Shown: positions 46,866-57,900 of the stretch, one piece after another | How positions within the stretch are numbered: position 1 is the stretch's first letter | Layout of the letters: the number at the start of each line of letters is the position of its first letter | Assembly: GCA_013396755.1 (NCBI GenBank) | Contig: VWZF01002195.1 | Span: 1,151,191 to 1,215,190 of the forward strand | DNA: 64,000 bases | DNA from: Sclerurus mexicanus | Taxonomy: Eukaryota; Chordata; Aves; Passeriformes; Furnariidae | Direction: 5' to 3' | Translations under genes and position numbers: made by a program | The notes under the pieces: generated by a model | Told to the model about the DNA's origin: nothing | The model's database searches: none | The model's input: only the letters and a program-made list of their open reading frames with translations

Positions 46866-49493
46866 TGCCATTCTGGTTGAGAACACTATATTGTCCCAGA
46901 GATATTAGCAGACATTCAAATTAGCTGTCATAATTGGCAGTGAATTCAGACCTGCCCAATCCAATACATTCTTTAGCTTACGAAATGGACCAAAATGATA
47001 CAATGGGATCTTCATGGGCATTAGAAGGAGCTGGAAAGGGCGAGGCGATTTGGCAGGTGTAGAAATGAGATTGGGAAAAACAAGATAAATATTTTCCCTG
47101 TGAATAATTGTCCATAAAATCTGCGAGACAATAAACCCCGGCTTATTGGAATAACTTCAGTCTGTGAAAGAAAGGTCTTTGGTGAAGACAATTCAGAATG
47201 ATAAGTGAGAGAAGAGGAGCATCCTGTACAAATGCAGCTGTGAGGCAGCACTGTCTGAAGACAGAATGGCTTTGGGAACACCACTGCCTGGTGAGGATTT
47301 TGTTGCCCAAATCCTGTTCAGCTCTGTAAGTGCAATAGCAGTGTCAAGTGCTTCCAATGGTTCCTCTGGGAAAGGCAAGCAGCTTTTGATGTTTTCACAC
47401 AGTGTTCCCATTACAAAGGCTACTAATTTTTTATGAATATTTTGGACTATAGTCAGATCATTGACTTTTAAGTATTTAATTTATTACCCTTTGCATTTTG
47501 ATACATAAGGTCAAAAAAGGAGCTCTTTTTTTTTTTTTTTGCTACTCACATTGCCTGGCTCTTGGCAAAATCAATACATAATCTCTTTCCATGATACCTT
47601 CTGGCTTCGTGTCTGAGCTAAGACACCTACCTGCAGAGTAGAAGGATTTGGCCAGGTGGTGTTTGGATGGCCCAAGGATTCGAGTGGAGAAAGCTTAAAA
47701 CTGCCCACAAGTAACTGGGACACTTAAATAAGGCACAAAGCACAACTAGCCTTCTGCTATTCTACTCTTTCTCTCTGTAGACTGTGCAAGGAGTCGGAGT
47801 AAGTCAACCCTACCTTGTCACGACCTGGAAACAGGCATGTTTGTTAAAAATTCTCATTGGGCTAAACAAAACCACGAGTCCACATGTCAGGAAGCTCTTA
47901 TCCTTCACATACCTAGAAGGTACTTTGATAATGTCTATTGCAGAAAGGCTGAGGGTGACCATTTTATTATCTACTTGTTATGGATTCTTATTATTTTCAT
48001 GTCAAAATTGATTTCCAAGCCCCCACAGATCTCTGGTACAATTGGCATTCAAAGATGGATAAAGAGGGAAAAGATTTATACTCACTGAGAGAAATACTGA
48101 CTTGCACACTTGCAGTTATGTCTATATAACCTTCTGAGCAGCATTTGGCCCTAAATGGCTAGCTGGGACCCAAAACATTTCTTGAACACGATCTTTTTTT
48201 CTAGGACGAGATGATGGTTGTGTAGCATCCCTGAGGGAACTGTAGCCCTGAACCAATTAAAACGTTATAAGCCTTTCTGGAAAGGCTGAAGCCCAAGCAG
48301 AAGGTGGAGGTCTGTGTGGAGTAGATGTGTGCTGTCCTGACCAGGAGGTCGGGTCTCCAGGAAGGAAGTGCTGTTTTGCAAGTGTTGCTCTGCAGAGTAC
48401 TGTGCATCTTCCTTCTCCACTATGTAAAAGCGGAACACAAAGTCATCATACAAGCAACAGGAAGGATTTTGCCCATACAGGAAGCCTGGCAACCTGTATT
48501 GGAATTATCTCCTGAAGATGACGCCTTTACAAACAAGCATAAAGGGAGCATCACTACAAAGTCAACTACAAAGGATCTGGGACTCCCTTGATTTCATAAG
48601 GTATAGAAATATTCACTTTATCCCTTGCATGGTGCCAGAGATTTTGGATATTTGGTCATACTTAAACTGCTTTACTTTTGTAAATAATTGATAGGACAGA
48701 GGAGAAAAAAATGCTTAAAAATAGCTCTGGTAGACACTAGTGATCCCTCCCAGACCCTCAAACAGCATGAAGGTTGTGACACAAACTGAAAAAAGAAAGA
48801 AAATTTAAAGATATTGCTGCACCATTAAGCCAACCCAAACAAGTCCTTTGTGACACCCAGCTGAAGGAGGTCACTTGCATGTTCTGATTCCCAAAACAAC
48901 AAAACACCCAAACTCTCTGCCCTGAGACATCCAATACCTGCTGATGAGCAAACTGTGGAGGGCCCTCATGTATACAGACGGGGCAGGTTTTCCATCCAAG
49001 TGTGTGGTCCAGCTGTGCCTTGTGGTGGGAAGAACAGCCTGGCCATTTTCTACTGTTCAAGCTTGGGAGCGGGATGGTTAAGTGTTGCATGGGCTCTTAT
49101 TATACCATGGAACCTGTGAGACTTCTGGGCTTCAGACCAGGATTTTCACAGGGAGCAGAGGGAGCAGGGTGTATCACTCCACTCCCTAAAGCTGCTCTGC
49201 ACATCATCCCAACTGACAGATACAGATTTGTCCTAATCGATGTCCCCTTAGATATTGGTAAGGGCTCCTGGATGTGCAGGGTTTGAGTCAAATGTTAATT
49301 ATCAAGGCTTATCCCTTTCCCTTCTCACAGGGAAGCTGTTAAAAAGCAATTGTAGGGGTGTAGGGTGGCAATGCAACCATGTCTTTCCTCATCCTCCCTT
49401 ACTCCCTTATCTTCCAGAGCTTCATTTTGGCAGATGTGCCTTGTTCACGGGACTGCCTGCATTTCCTTTTTGGCCTATAGAAAAACAAAAGAA

Positions 49494-49525
49494 ATGAGAA
49501 AAGAAAAGAAAAGAAGAAAAGACAA
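49494..49525 (+). repeat. (GAAAA)n purine tract
   Basis: Imperfect repeats of gaaaa/agaaa make an almost pure purine strand of about 32 bases. Confidence 0.8.
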
Positions 49526-49814
49526 TATGCACAGAGGGAGAGGGAATTCTCTTTTCACTGAAGTCCCCAGAGCCTATGCTCATCCATGACCTGTAGGGAC
49601 ATATTTTCTCTTCAGACTAACCAAAACACACAAGAAATTCCACACTTGTCAACAGTTAACTGGAAGAATTGGTCTATGTGGCATTTAACAGGCACTTTCA
49701 GACATGCAGGGATAACCTGTATGTGGTGATTGTGCCAGGCTACAACCCTCCTTGTCTCTGGGGATTTTGCTATGTGTATTTAAACACATCAGTATTTCTG
49801 TTTAGGTAACAGAA

Positions 49815-49850
49815 TACTAGGGCTTATGCCCTTTACTTACTAGGGCTTAT
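49815..49850 (+). repeat. 13-base direct repeat, 10-base spacer
   Basis: tactagggcttat occurs at 49815-49827 and again at 49838-49850, so a 23-base unit was probably duplicated. The first copy also holds the small hairpin gggc-ttat-gccc. Confidence 0.85.
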
Positions 49851-51589
49851 ACATCTGCTGCAAACCTTCATTCTGAAATTAGCTGTGAGTTTATTCTTCT
49901 GCATATGCTTTCAATAATTGAAAAACAACTATGATCTCCTCAGCTGAGTGGCATTTTGCAGCACATTTGTCCATATTGAGAACTGTGTCTGCTTAATATT
50001 TGCAAACCAAGATAAATAGAAACAAAAGAAAGGAAAAACAATTTGCAGCTTTCCAATGCACACACATCCAGCAACATTTTTCTCTACCAGCAAATACATC
50101 ACAAAAACACTAGGCCAAGAGCAGCAGATGTGAGGAGTGCCAGTTCTTTGAAATAGTTTATTTTACAACCAATTAGACCAATCATCCGCAACCTAAAAAT
50201 TCTCTAAGTTGGCAGTCACATCAGGGAAGCAGAGACCTCTGTTAAAACGGCCTCCAAAGATTTGGAGGTAAACAAAATTGCTAAGTCTGTTTCTTTTACA
50301 CAGAAAAGGATAATTTATGTACAAAACTCTGCTACTTTTTCATTTTTTTGTCCCCTTAAACATATTCACACAGATTTTTATACCACGTAGCAAGCTGATT
50401 GTTGTATTTGTGTATGCAATGAAAGGTTTGGGGAAGAAACTACCACCTCTATGGTATGCTTGGCCTCTGCAGTTTTTCATGTTCTTCCTGTTTTGCTCAG
50501 GGACATGGGAACAGAGCTGCTTGTCTCAAAGACATTTCTAGGAAGTGCTCACTGGAGCCCAACTTTCTGCAGTGCGTTTTGGTAAGACCCCAAAACTCAG
50601 AGTTTTTACTCACTCTGCAAGCATCTCCAACCTTCATGACTTCTTGTCTTTCTTCATGTATTTTTATAATTTTTTTATGTTATGCTATCATATAAGAAAG
50701 CTGATGACAAAGCAGCAGCCTTCCAGAAATTGGTCCTCTCTGTTGAAGGTGGACTAGCAGCAAAGGACAGCAGAGGAGACCACTAGACAAGGAGACTACC
50801 AGTGGAAAGCTGTCTTGGCTCCTTCATGGTTGTTGAACTGTGTTTAATCTGTCCATTACAGTTTTACAGAGAGTTTTCAGATAGAGAGAGAAAATTTACT
50901 TGATGTTTGGTGCATTTGAGAAATTCCTCCTCAAAACTTCAAAAATACTTTCTTGAAAATTCAATTAGTGGCCAAGAGGGCAACTACAAAGATCAGTTAG
51001 TGACAGCAGAACTGGAGAATGTAGGGACTGACCAAAAAGTCCACAAAGCAAAGACAAGTACCCTATGTCTGGTGCAAGTGAGAAGGGAAAGTCAGTCATG
51101 AGACAAAAAGACAATGGTGTAGTCAAAGCAATGCTTGAGGAAAATTCTCTTTTTGACATTGTTTTGAAAAAATTCATTTGCCTTTCTGTTCTCACCACCT
51201 TTACATTTGGAGACTGTCTAGAGATGAGTTCTCAAAGTGTATTCTCAGCACTCTCAAATTACAGTAATTATGAATTACTCATTTCAGAGAGAAGTGGGGT
51301 TTTACATGAGATTTTTAACTCACGTCTTTGCCAAGTTCTCAAATGTCCACTCTTCAGGCCTGGATATGAAGGCTGGGTCACAGAAGTTGTCCCAGTTTTG
51401 ATTGTTTACACCAAGAAATGCTCACCAGCAGGACTTGCACTACATAATGAAGGTCAGAACTGTGAAGAAGCATTAAAAAATGAAAGTATTCCCAAAGTGC
51501 TCAAGGTGAGACTTGCACCAATTTTACTGGAAGTTGACTTGCTCCCAAGACCAGAAACATTCCCAGGAATACACTCTAAAGTACATTAG

Positions 51590-52260
51590 TCACTGTTGGA
51601 CTAAACAGCAAAACACGTTGTGTATTTAATGAGTTATCCTCAATTTAAGGCCTATAAAGAGCCTACTTTTCCAATAGACCTTTTTTAATTTAGCCCCATT
51701 AGCTGAAGATTGCCCATTTAATGCAACACATCATTATGTTTTTATTGTTAGCTTTTTATGAACTGTACCAGATTAGCTGCAGAGAATTTACACTAGATGC
51801 CCTAATTAGACCTTTATAGGTAGCCATAATTTTCTTTTCATGTGCCCATAAAGACTGATAAATTAATCTGCAGGAACACGAACTCCGTCATCTTTTCTCC
51901 CTCTTCACTACCCAGTCCTTGTTCTGATAAAACCCTAATGAACCCAACTTGCATAATTCCCTTCTGTTTTGTTTTCCTTTAAAGGCTAATTTCAACTAGA
52001 CAATTCAACCAACTGCAATATTTTTCCATATATGATGCCAGAGAATAAGCGGCAAGCATGATTCTTTTTTATATGGTTTAATCATTTCCATTCTAAGTGG
52101 AAAATGATCCATCAACAATGGCAAACAAAGAGGTGTGATCCACAGAGCTTAACTTTGAATCATTTATTTAGTAAAGGGGAAAAGCAGACAAAATAATAAA
52201 CAGTAAACTCTAAGGCTGCTAATTGTCACTTAATTAGCAAAAAAATGTCAGAGTAGGAAT
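51590..52260. promoter_or_regulatory. Best candidate conserved enhancer block
   Basis: About 670 A/T-rich bases with no usable open frame and an unusually high density of developmental transcription-factor words. They include atttagccccattagctg, ccctaattagacc (51801), gataaattaatctgc, AACAATGG with adjacent aaacaaag (SOX/TCF-like, 52114-52130), gtttaatcatttcc and a paired homeodomain site GCTAATT/AATTAGC (52218-52224 and 52232-52238, a perfect inverted repeat with 7-base spacing). No simple repeat or transposon signature interrupts it. This is typical of vertebrate conserved noncoding elements near developmental regulators. Conservation is inferred, not measured. Confidence 0.45.
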
Positions 52261-53293
52261 AGAATCTCTCCAAAAAACAGTAGCAACAGAAATAATTTTC
52301 TCATTTACAGTTTTGAATATGCACCTCACACAGAAGACTGACTCTTAAAGGATCCAGTCTCTGATGCAGAAAAAAACATTCTTAAGCAGCAAAATCTTTA
52401 AAACTGTCTTAAATATATGCTTAAAACTATGAGCAGAAGGGGTATTCTGCTTTAGACAGTATGCCAACCTACTCTACCTACCTGACTGTTGTAGGATCTC
52501 TATTCAATAATTTCTGTCTTTCTCAAGACAGGAATCAGTGAAGACAACACCGTCTATTCATTAATGCTGGCACCCACTTACAAACTGAAGACCATAACTT
52601 TTGCTGCACTAAGTCCTTTACAATGGCTTTTCTTCTTAAATATTGGCTCAGATTCAGCAGTTGAAGAAGGGACTGTTGATTCTATTCATACCTACAAAAT
52701 CACAGAATATATGGCTAACTGCAATCCTAAACACGTGTACAATTTCCTTCTTGGATACTGAAATGAAAGAAGCTTTACTACCAGTATTAGCCATCAGCAA
52801 TAATGTGGAAGCAGCATGCTTGCTAAAGAACTATTTAAGATATATGAGGTAAAAGTGTGACTTTGGGTTATTAAATGAATGAAAACTGTATTAGTGGTTT
52901 CCATTGATAGAATGTGGTGTTTAAGATGTCTTGGGCATATTTCAAAAAGGACACTATACCAAAGCATCTGCTGTACTCCATTATACTGAATACTGAGGAA
53001 GAAAAATATAATTTAGAAAAGCCTGGGGGTGGTAAGAATTCACCACAGGGATTCACTCACAGTGAGTGGTAGAGGAGCTGAGTCACTGCTGGTCCTCTGT
53101 GGGACTACAGTGTGTGGAGTAAGAATGAGGGCCTCATGCACCCTGGAACCAGAAAGACCCTCCACAAAGCTCTCCTCAACACTGGGCATTGTAGTTTCCC
53201 TTGGTCTCCTTTTTAACTAGGGTGGTATTTTGTTTTTGCTTGGTTTTCTAAAGAAAGGAAGTACATGTGGTCCTACTTCATGTGCACTTATAT
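52261..53293. other. Noncoding stretch, no recognised feature
   Basis: A/T-rich unique-looking DNA up to the CR1 insertion, with small open frames of 60-69 codons and no motif recognised. Confidence 0.45.
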
Positions 53294-54545
53294 GAGAATC
53301 ACAGAATCACAGAATTGTTTAGGTTGGAAAAAACCTCTAAGATCATTGAGTCTACCATTAGCTCAGCCCTGCCAAGTCCACCACTAAATCGTGTCCCTAA
53401 GTGCCACATCTATATATCTTTTACATATCTCCAGGGATAGTTACTCCACCACTTCCCTGGGCAACCTGTTTCAATGCTTGACCATCCTTTCAGCGAAGAA
53501 ATTTTTCCTAATGTACAATCCAAACATCCCCTGGCACAATCTGAGGTAGCCTCCTCTTTTCCTACCCCTTGTTATTTGGGAGAAGAGACTGACTCTCATC
53601 TAGGTACAACCTCCTTTCAGATAGTTGTAGAAAGCAATAAGGTTCCCCCTCAAGTTTCCTTTTCTCAGGCTAAACACCTCCAGCTCCCTCAGCCGCTCCT
53701 CATCAGACCTGTACTCCAGACACTTCACCAGCTTTACTGACCTTCTATGGACATGCTCCAGCACCTCAATGTCTTACTTGTAGTGACAGACCCAAAACTG
53801 AAGACAGAATTTGAGGAGAGACCTCTCCAGTGCCACATACAGGGGGACAATCACTGCCGTGGTCCTGCTGGCCACACTATTGCTGATACAGGCCAGGATG
53901 CCACTGGCCTTCTTGGCCACCTGGGCATACTGCTGGCTCATGTTCAGCCACTCTTGACCAGAACCTCCAGGGCCTTTTTCTCCAGGCAGCTTTCTAGCCA
54001 CTCTGCTCCAAGCCTGGAGCACTGCCTTTGTTTATTGTGATCCAAGTGCAGGGCTCAGTAGTTCATCTTGTTGAGCCTCATACAATTGGGCTCTGTCCAT
54101 TGATCCAGCCTGTCCAGATCCCTCTTCAGAGACTTCCTGCCCTCCAGCAGATAAACACTCCTGCCCAACTTGCTTTTTTTCTGCAAACTGACTGAGGGTG
54201 CACTCGATCCCTTCATCCAGATCATTGATAAAGATATTAAACAGGCCTGGCCCAAATACTGAGCCCTGGGGAACCCCACCTCATGACCAGCCATTAGCTG
54301 GAGTTCGCTTCAGTTCACCATTCCATTCAGCACCATTCTCTGAGCTCAGCCGTCCAGCCAGTTTTTCCACCCACTGAAGACTGCACCCTTCTAAGCCACG
54401 AGGAGCCAGCTTCTCCAGGAAAATGTTGTGGGAAATAGCGTCAAAAGCTTTCCTAAAGTCCAGGTAGACAACATTTATGGCCTTTCCTTCATCTACTATG
54501 TGGGTCATTTCGTCATAGAAGGAGATGAGGTTAGTCAAGAATACT
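53294..54545 (-). mobile_element. 5'-truncated CR1 LINE, about 1.25 kb
   Basis: A minus-strand CR1 copy. The 3' end is the reverse complement of the CR1 tail (gaatcacagaatcacagaat at 53297-53316), followed inward by 3'-UTR words (taggttggaaaaaacctcta, ccctgggcaacctg) and then about 1 kb of ORF2 running from the RT fingers/palm to the C-terminus. The 5' side stops within the RT domain near 54545, the usual CR1 truncation. Recognition is from memory of the avian CR1 consensus. It is the largest and best preserved repeat here and the strongest sign that the genome is avian. Confidence 0.95.
53774..54545 (-). pseudogene. CR1 ORF2 reverse-transcriptase remnant, dead
   Basis: This is the decayed coding part of the CR1 copy, once a LINE-encoded endonuclease/reverse transcriptase that primed copying on chromosomal DNA. 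Reading down the minus strand: LTNLISFYDEM near 54541-54509, then the RT motif A block VVYLDFRKAFD (about 54480-54445), ISHNIFLEKLAPRGLEGC, the palm region, LLEGRKSLKRDLDRLDQW (about 54150-54097), then QYAQVAKKASGILACI and PLYVALERS. Several frameshifts split it into three frames. The catalytic FADD box is changed to FAEK beside a frameshift in the A7/T7 run at 54174-54180, so both catalytic aspartates of motif C are gone. It cannot make active enzyme. Confidence 0.9.
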
Positions 54546-54814
54546 TGCATCTGTCTAGTCTTAATCCCTAATTCTTGTGTTTGCTGGTCAATTTTAACCA
54601 AACATTGAGATAAAAAAAGAATTTGAAAACATTTTAGGTAACTGTACAGCTATTGACAATAGACAGAGAAAACAGAAGTGTACCCATGGTCCTACTAAGA
54701 CAATAGTGCTTTAGATGATTTATTCCTTAGGATACATCAGTGAATCCACTCAAGGCAGCCAGGACTCACTTCTTCACAGTCCACAGAAGAACTCGATGTG
54801 TTTCAAGGGGATGC
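54546..54814. other. Short unique flank of the CR1 copy
   Basis: No recognisable feature; A/T-rich unique DNA between the CR1 truncation point and an old repeat trace. Confidence 0.4.
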
Positions 54815-54960
54815 TATTCCCACAGTGTAAATCGGTTTTGCCACTGTAAATCTGGCCCTTGAAGGTGATATCAGGACCCAGGTCCGCCCCGTGATCAGGT
54901 GCCTGAATGGGAGACACCCAGATGGTCTCTCGACCTGTGAGCCTCCTACACCAACTGAGG
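54815..54960 (+). repeat. Trace of an old amniote repeat
   Basis: cacagtgtaaatcggttttg and ccactgtaaatctggccctt resemble the recalled ancient repeat phrase 'gtgtaaatc...ccagtgtaaatctggccc'; cctacaccaactgaggg near 54947 may be its other end. Between them cctgaatgggagacacccag is weakly similar to the 5S rRNA 'tggatgggagaccgcctgg' block. Family not named. Confidence 0.4.
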
Positions 54961-57900
54961 GCAGGGGATGCCTTTCTTGCCTCAGCCCCTCTCACACCTC
55001 TCTTTTGATCCCCAAGTGGAGGAGGAAAAGGTGCCTCACACCACACTGGGACCCTCATCCATCTCATACTGTCTTCAGGCACTCAGTTCCTGCAGTTCTC
55101 AGCAGACCTGCTTTTGCTGTGTACTGAGCAACCGGCACCTCAACTGTTAGCAATACAGCAAAATTTAAACATTCCCAAATCGCACAGTCATGGATAAAGC
55201 AGTCTTGCTTCTAATTTGTACCTCTTATTAACTTCTGATAATTTTGATCCAAAACAACAAACATAAAAAGGAAAACCAAAAAGTGTTATTTAAGAATGAG
55301 ACTGGAAAACATAGTTGAAACTCTCTCTAGACAGAATCCTTCCAACAGTGCAATGAATGTTAAAACAAGCACCAGTCTTGGCAGTCTCATTTAATTACAG
55401 GATCATATACATAACCCCCACAAATTAAGTAATCAGGGACACCGTTTGGCCCCTGGACTCAGTCAGTGTCTTTCGATTACACTGGGGGAAAGAATACTGG
55501 GCCTTTGGAACAGCTATAGCCCACGTGTGATTCTTCACATTATTACTGGCAAGGACCCAGGATGTGTTTTGGCAAATGCATGATTCCCCCCAAAAAATCT
55601 CAAAGGCCCGTGGAGCACTCAGCAAGAAAAACGCTCTTTAGGCCCATCTTACAGGTAATTCTGCAGGGGGTTGCTGAAGTGAAAATATGCTCTCAATAAA
55701 TAAAACACAGAAGATGTTTTAGGAGTGCTTCCATGCATGGCAGCAATGCCAGACCTACCATGTGTTCTGGAAAACACTGGCATCAAAGTGAATGGCATCA
55801 TCTACCAGGTGCTGACAGTGTGTTACAAGGTTCCCAGAGGGAGCAGATTCATTAGCCATGTCCTCTGACTATGAGCTGCCTTTGTTCAAACCCAGATCCT
55901 GAAAAATGACTGCCTAACAAAGAATAGTTACTGTTGCCCTCAAAGGCTGGTATTGCTTTCCGGCACCTGACCCACCACAACATGCTCAATCCTGTCCAGG
56001 TCCCACATGAACTGTATGCTCACAGAGTCTCCTTTGGGCTGGCCACAGACTTTTAGAGGCAGGGGTCCAATGGGAAATACTTGGCTCACAGCCTCGGTTA
56101 AAACTAAGCTATGTACATGTGAATCAGTGCATCCTACTCTGCTGCCTGCCCATGACAGTGAATGATGCTGCCCAAAAGGAGCATTTAGACAGTCTTTATG
56201 AAGTGCTCTAGCTCTGAAAGGTGCAGAAGGGTCTTCTTAGAAACTACAAAATACCCAGGAGCTCAATATTCCAAAAAGAATCTAATAAACGTGGGATTAG
56301 ACCTTTTGGTCAAGTTTACGTTGTGGTCAACTCAGGTACTCTCTGTGCACACCAAAAAGCATTACAATTCATCTTTAGGGATTTGTATGGGATCTGCTCA
56401 ATGCTTCTGTTGCTCAGCAAAACCAAAATAAAAACACGATCCATATTTTTTTAAAGCAGGATCTATCCTATACATCTTACCAATTAAAAACATTACTTTA
56501 AGGAGCTAAAGCATTTTGTGCCAGAAATCACTCAACAGATTTAGAAACATCAGTGGTATCCCCAATGTAATAGCACCACTCCCCAAGCATTCAAAAATCA
56601 TGAGTCAGATGTCTCCCTCCAACAGAAAAATCACACAACTGACTTCAAAACATGTACATAAAAAATGTAATCAATTCCAAATATGGTTTTGGATTTCTTA
56701 GTATAAAATTGAGGTCGTGTTTCAATCATTTTTCTGACACCAAAAGCACTAGAAATTTTCTTTGCTTTCCAAATCAGAGCTGAATGATGCTCACATAATC
56801 CATTGTTTCTAGGAGTTGGAATTTTAAGCAAAATAAAAAACACTGTCTCATGATAAAATCATCGAGCTGGCAACACCGCTAGTGTGATACTTTTCTCCTA
56901 CCATTAAAAGCTTGGCAAAGAAGGAAAAAAACACTGAGATGTTCAAAAGGCTCTAAACAAACTCTGCTTTTTGCATATAAAAATAAACGGAACTTTTCTT
57001 CAATTTCTGCTCTGTGCATTAAATTTGATAGGGATCAAATTCTTTTTACTAAACCATCACTGCTGACCAGCATAGTCATCTACAGCAAGAGCTGCACTGG
57101 AGACCTCTTTTTGTGAAATCTTCAATGTCCTTTTAGGGTTGTTACCAGGATGTGAGGACATTCAAGTCCTGAGACCAAGACACTGGGATAAATCCCAGAG
57201 AGACATGCCATGTGGCCAAAGAAAAAGGTGGAGATGCATCCTTGCACCAGGCAAATCAGTCCCTACAGTGACCTCCTCTCCCTACAACCAACAGCAGTTC
57301 AGACCCATAGCTCCAGGATGTGCTCCATGAGGTCACCATCATAGGGCAAAGAGCTCCATGCATGCCCCATGACCACCTCTGACCCTTTGGCAGACACAGA
57401 GCTTGTCTGCCCATGCATGATGGCAGGTGCTGAGCCAAGGGGCAAGTTTAGGCAGGGAAGATCTCAGAAACTTTGATAGTATGCCCTATACAGGAGCCGT
57501 CAAGGGCTGCCTCCAGGGCCTGTTTGACTTACATGACAGAAGTACTCCAAAAGCTTTCACCTCTATTTTAAATGGTCATATTTCTCTTTCTTCTCCTCTG
57601 GCAAATGCTATGGGCCAAGGCATATTTCACCTACTTATAGAGCTCTAAGAAGGAGCAATTTAACTGTTTTTGATTTTATTCAATGAAAAAAGAGTAAGCA
57701 GTTTTAAGGTATAAATTTGCGGACCTATTTTGGATGTTCACTAATCAAATACAGTGTTCTTATTTCCCTCCACAGACCACAGCAGGATCCAGTAAGATCA
57801 GCTCTGCTATACACATCTAAGATATGTTTTAGAAAAGGGCACCGGAGGACTCAATAGATGCATGTACAATAAGATCTCTCTATTTAAGCCAAAGCCTCTA

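Larger units (their letters stand above)
46866..51589. other. Long noncoding stretch with simple repeats
   Basis: Contains a 15-T run at 47526-47540, a purine-rich (GAAAA)n tract at about 49494-49525 and a 23-base duplication at 49815-49850. The 174-codon plus-strand frame at 51065-51589 is among the longest in the window but shows no domain, signal peptide or repeat, and has no flanking splice or promoter evidence. Nothing else is supportable. Confidence 0.45.

Noticed and set aside
47781..47798. 18-base micro-exon between tctctgtag and gtaagt
   Set aside because: Far too short without transcript evidence.
51065..51589. 174-codon plus-strand open frame
   Set aside because: No recognisable motif, no promoter or splice context, and composition like its noncoding surroundings.
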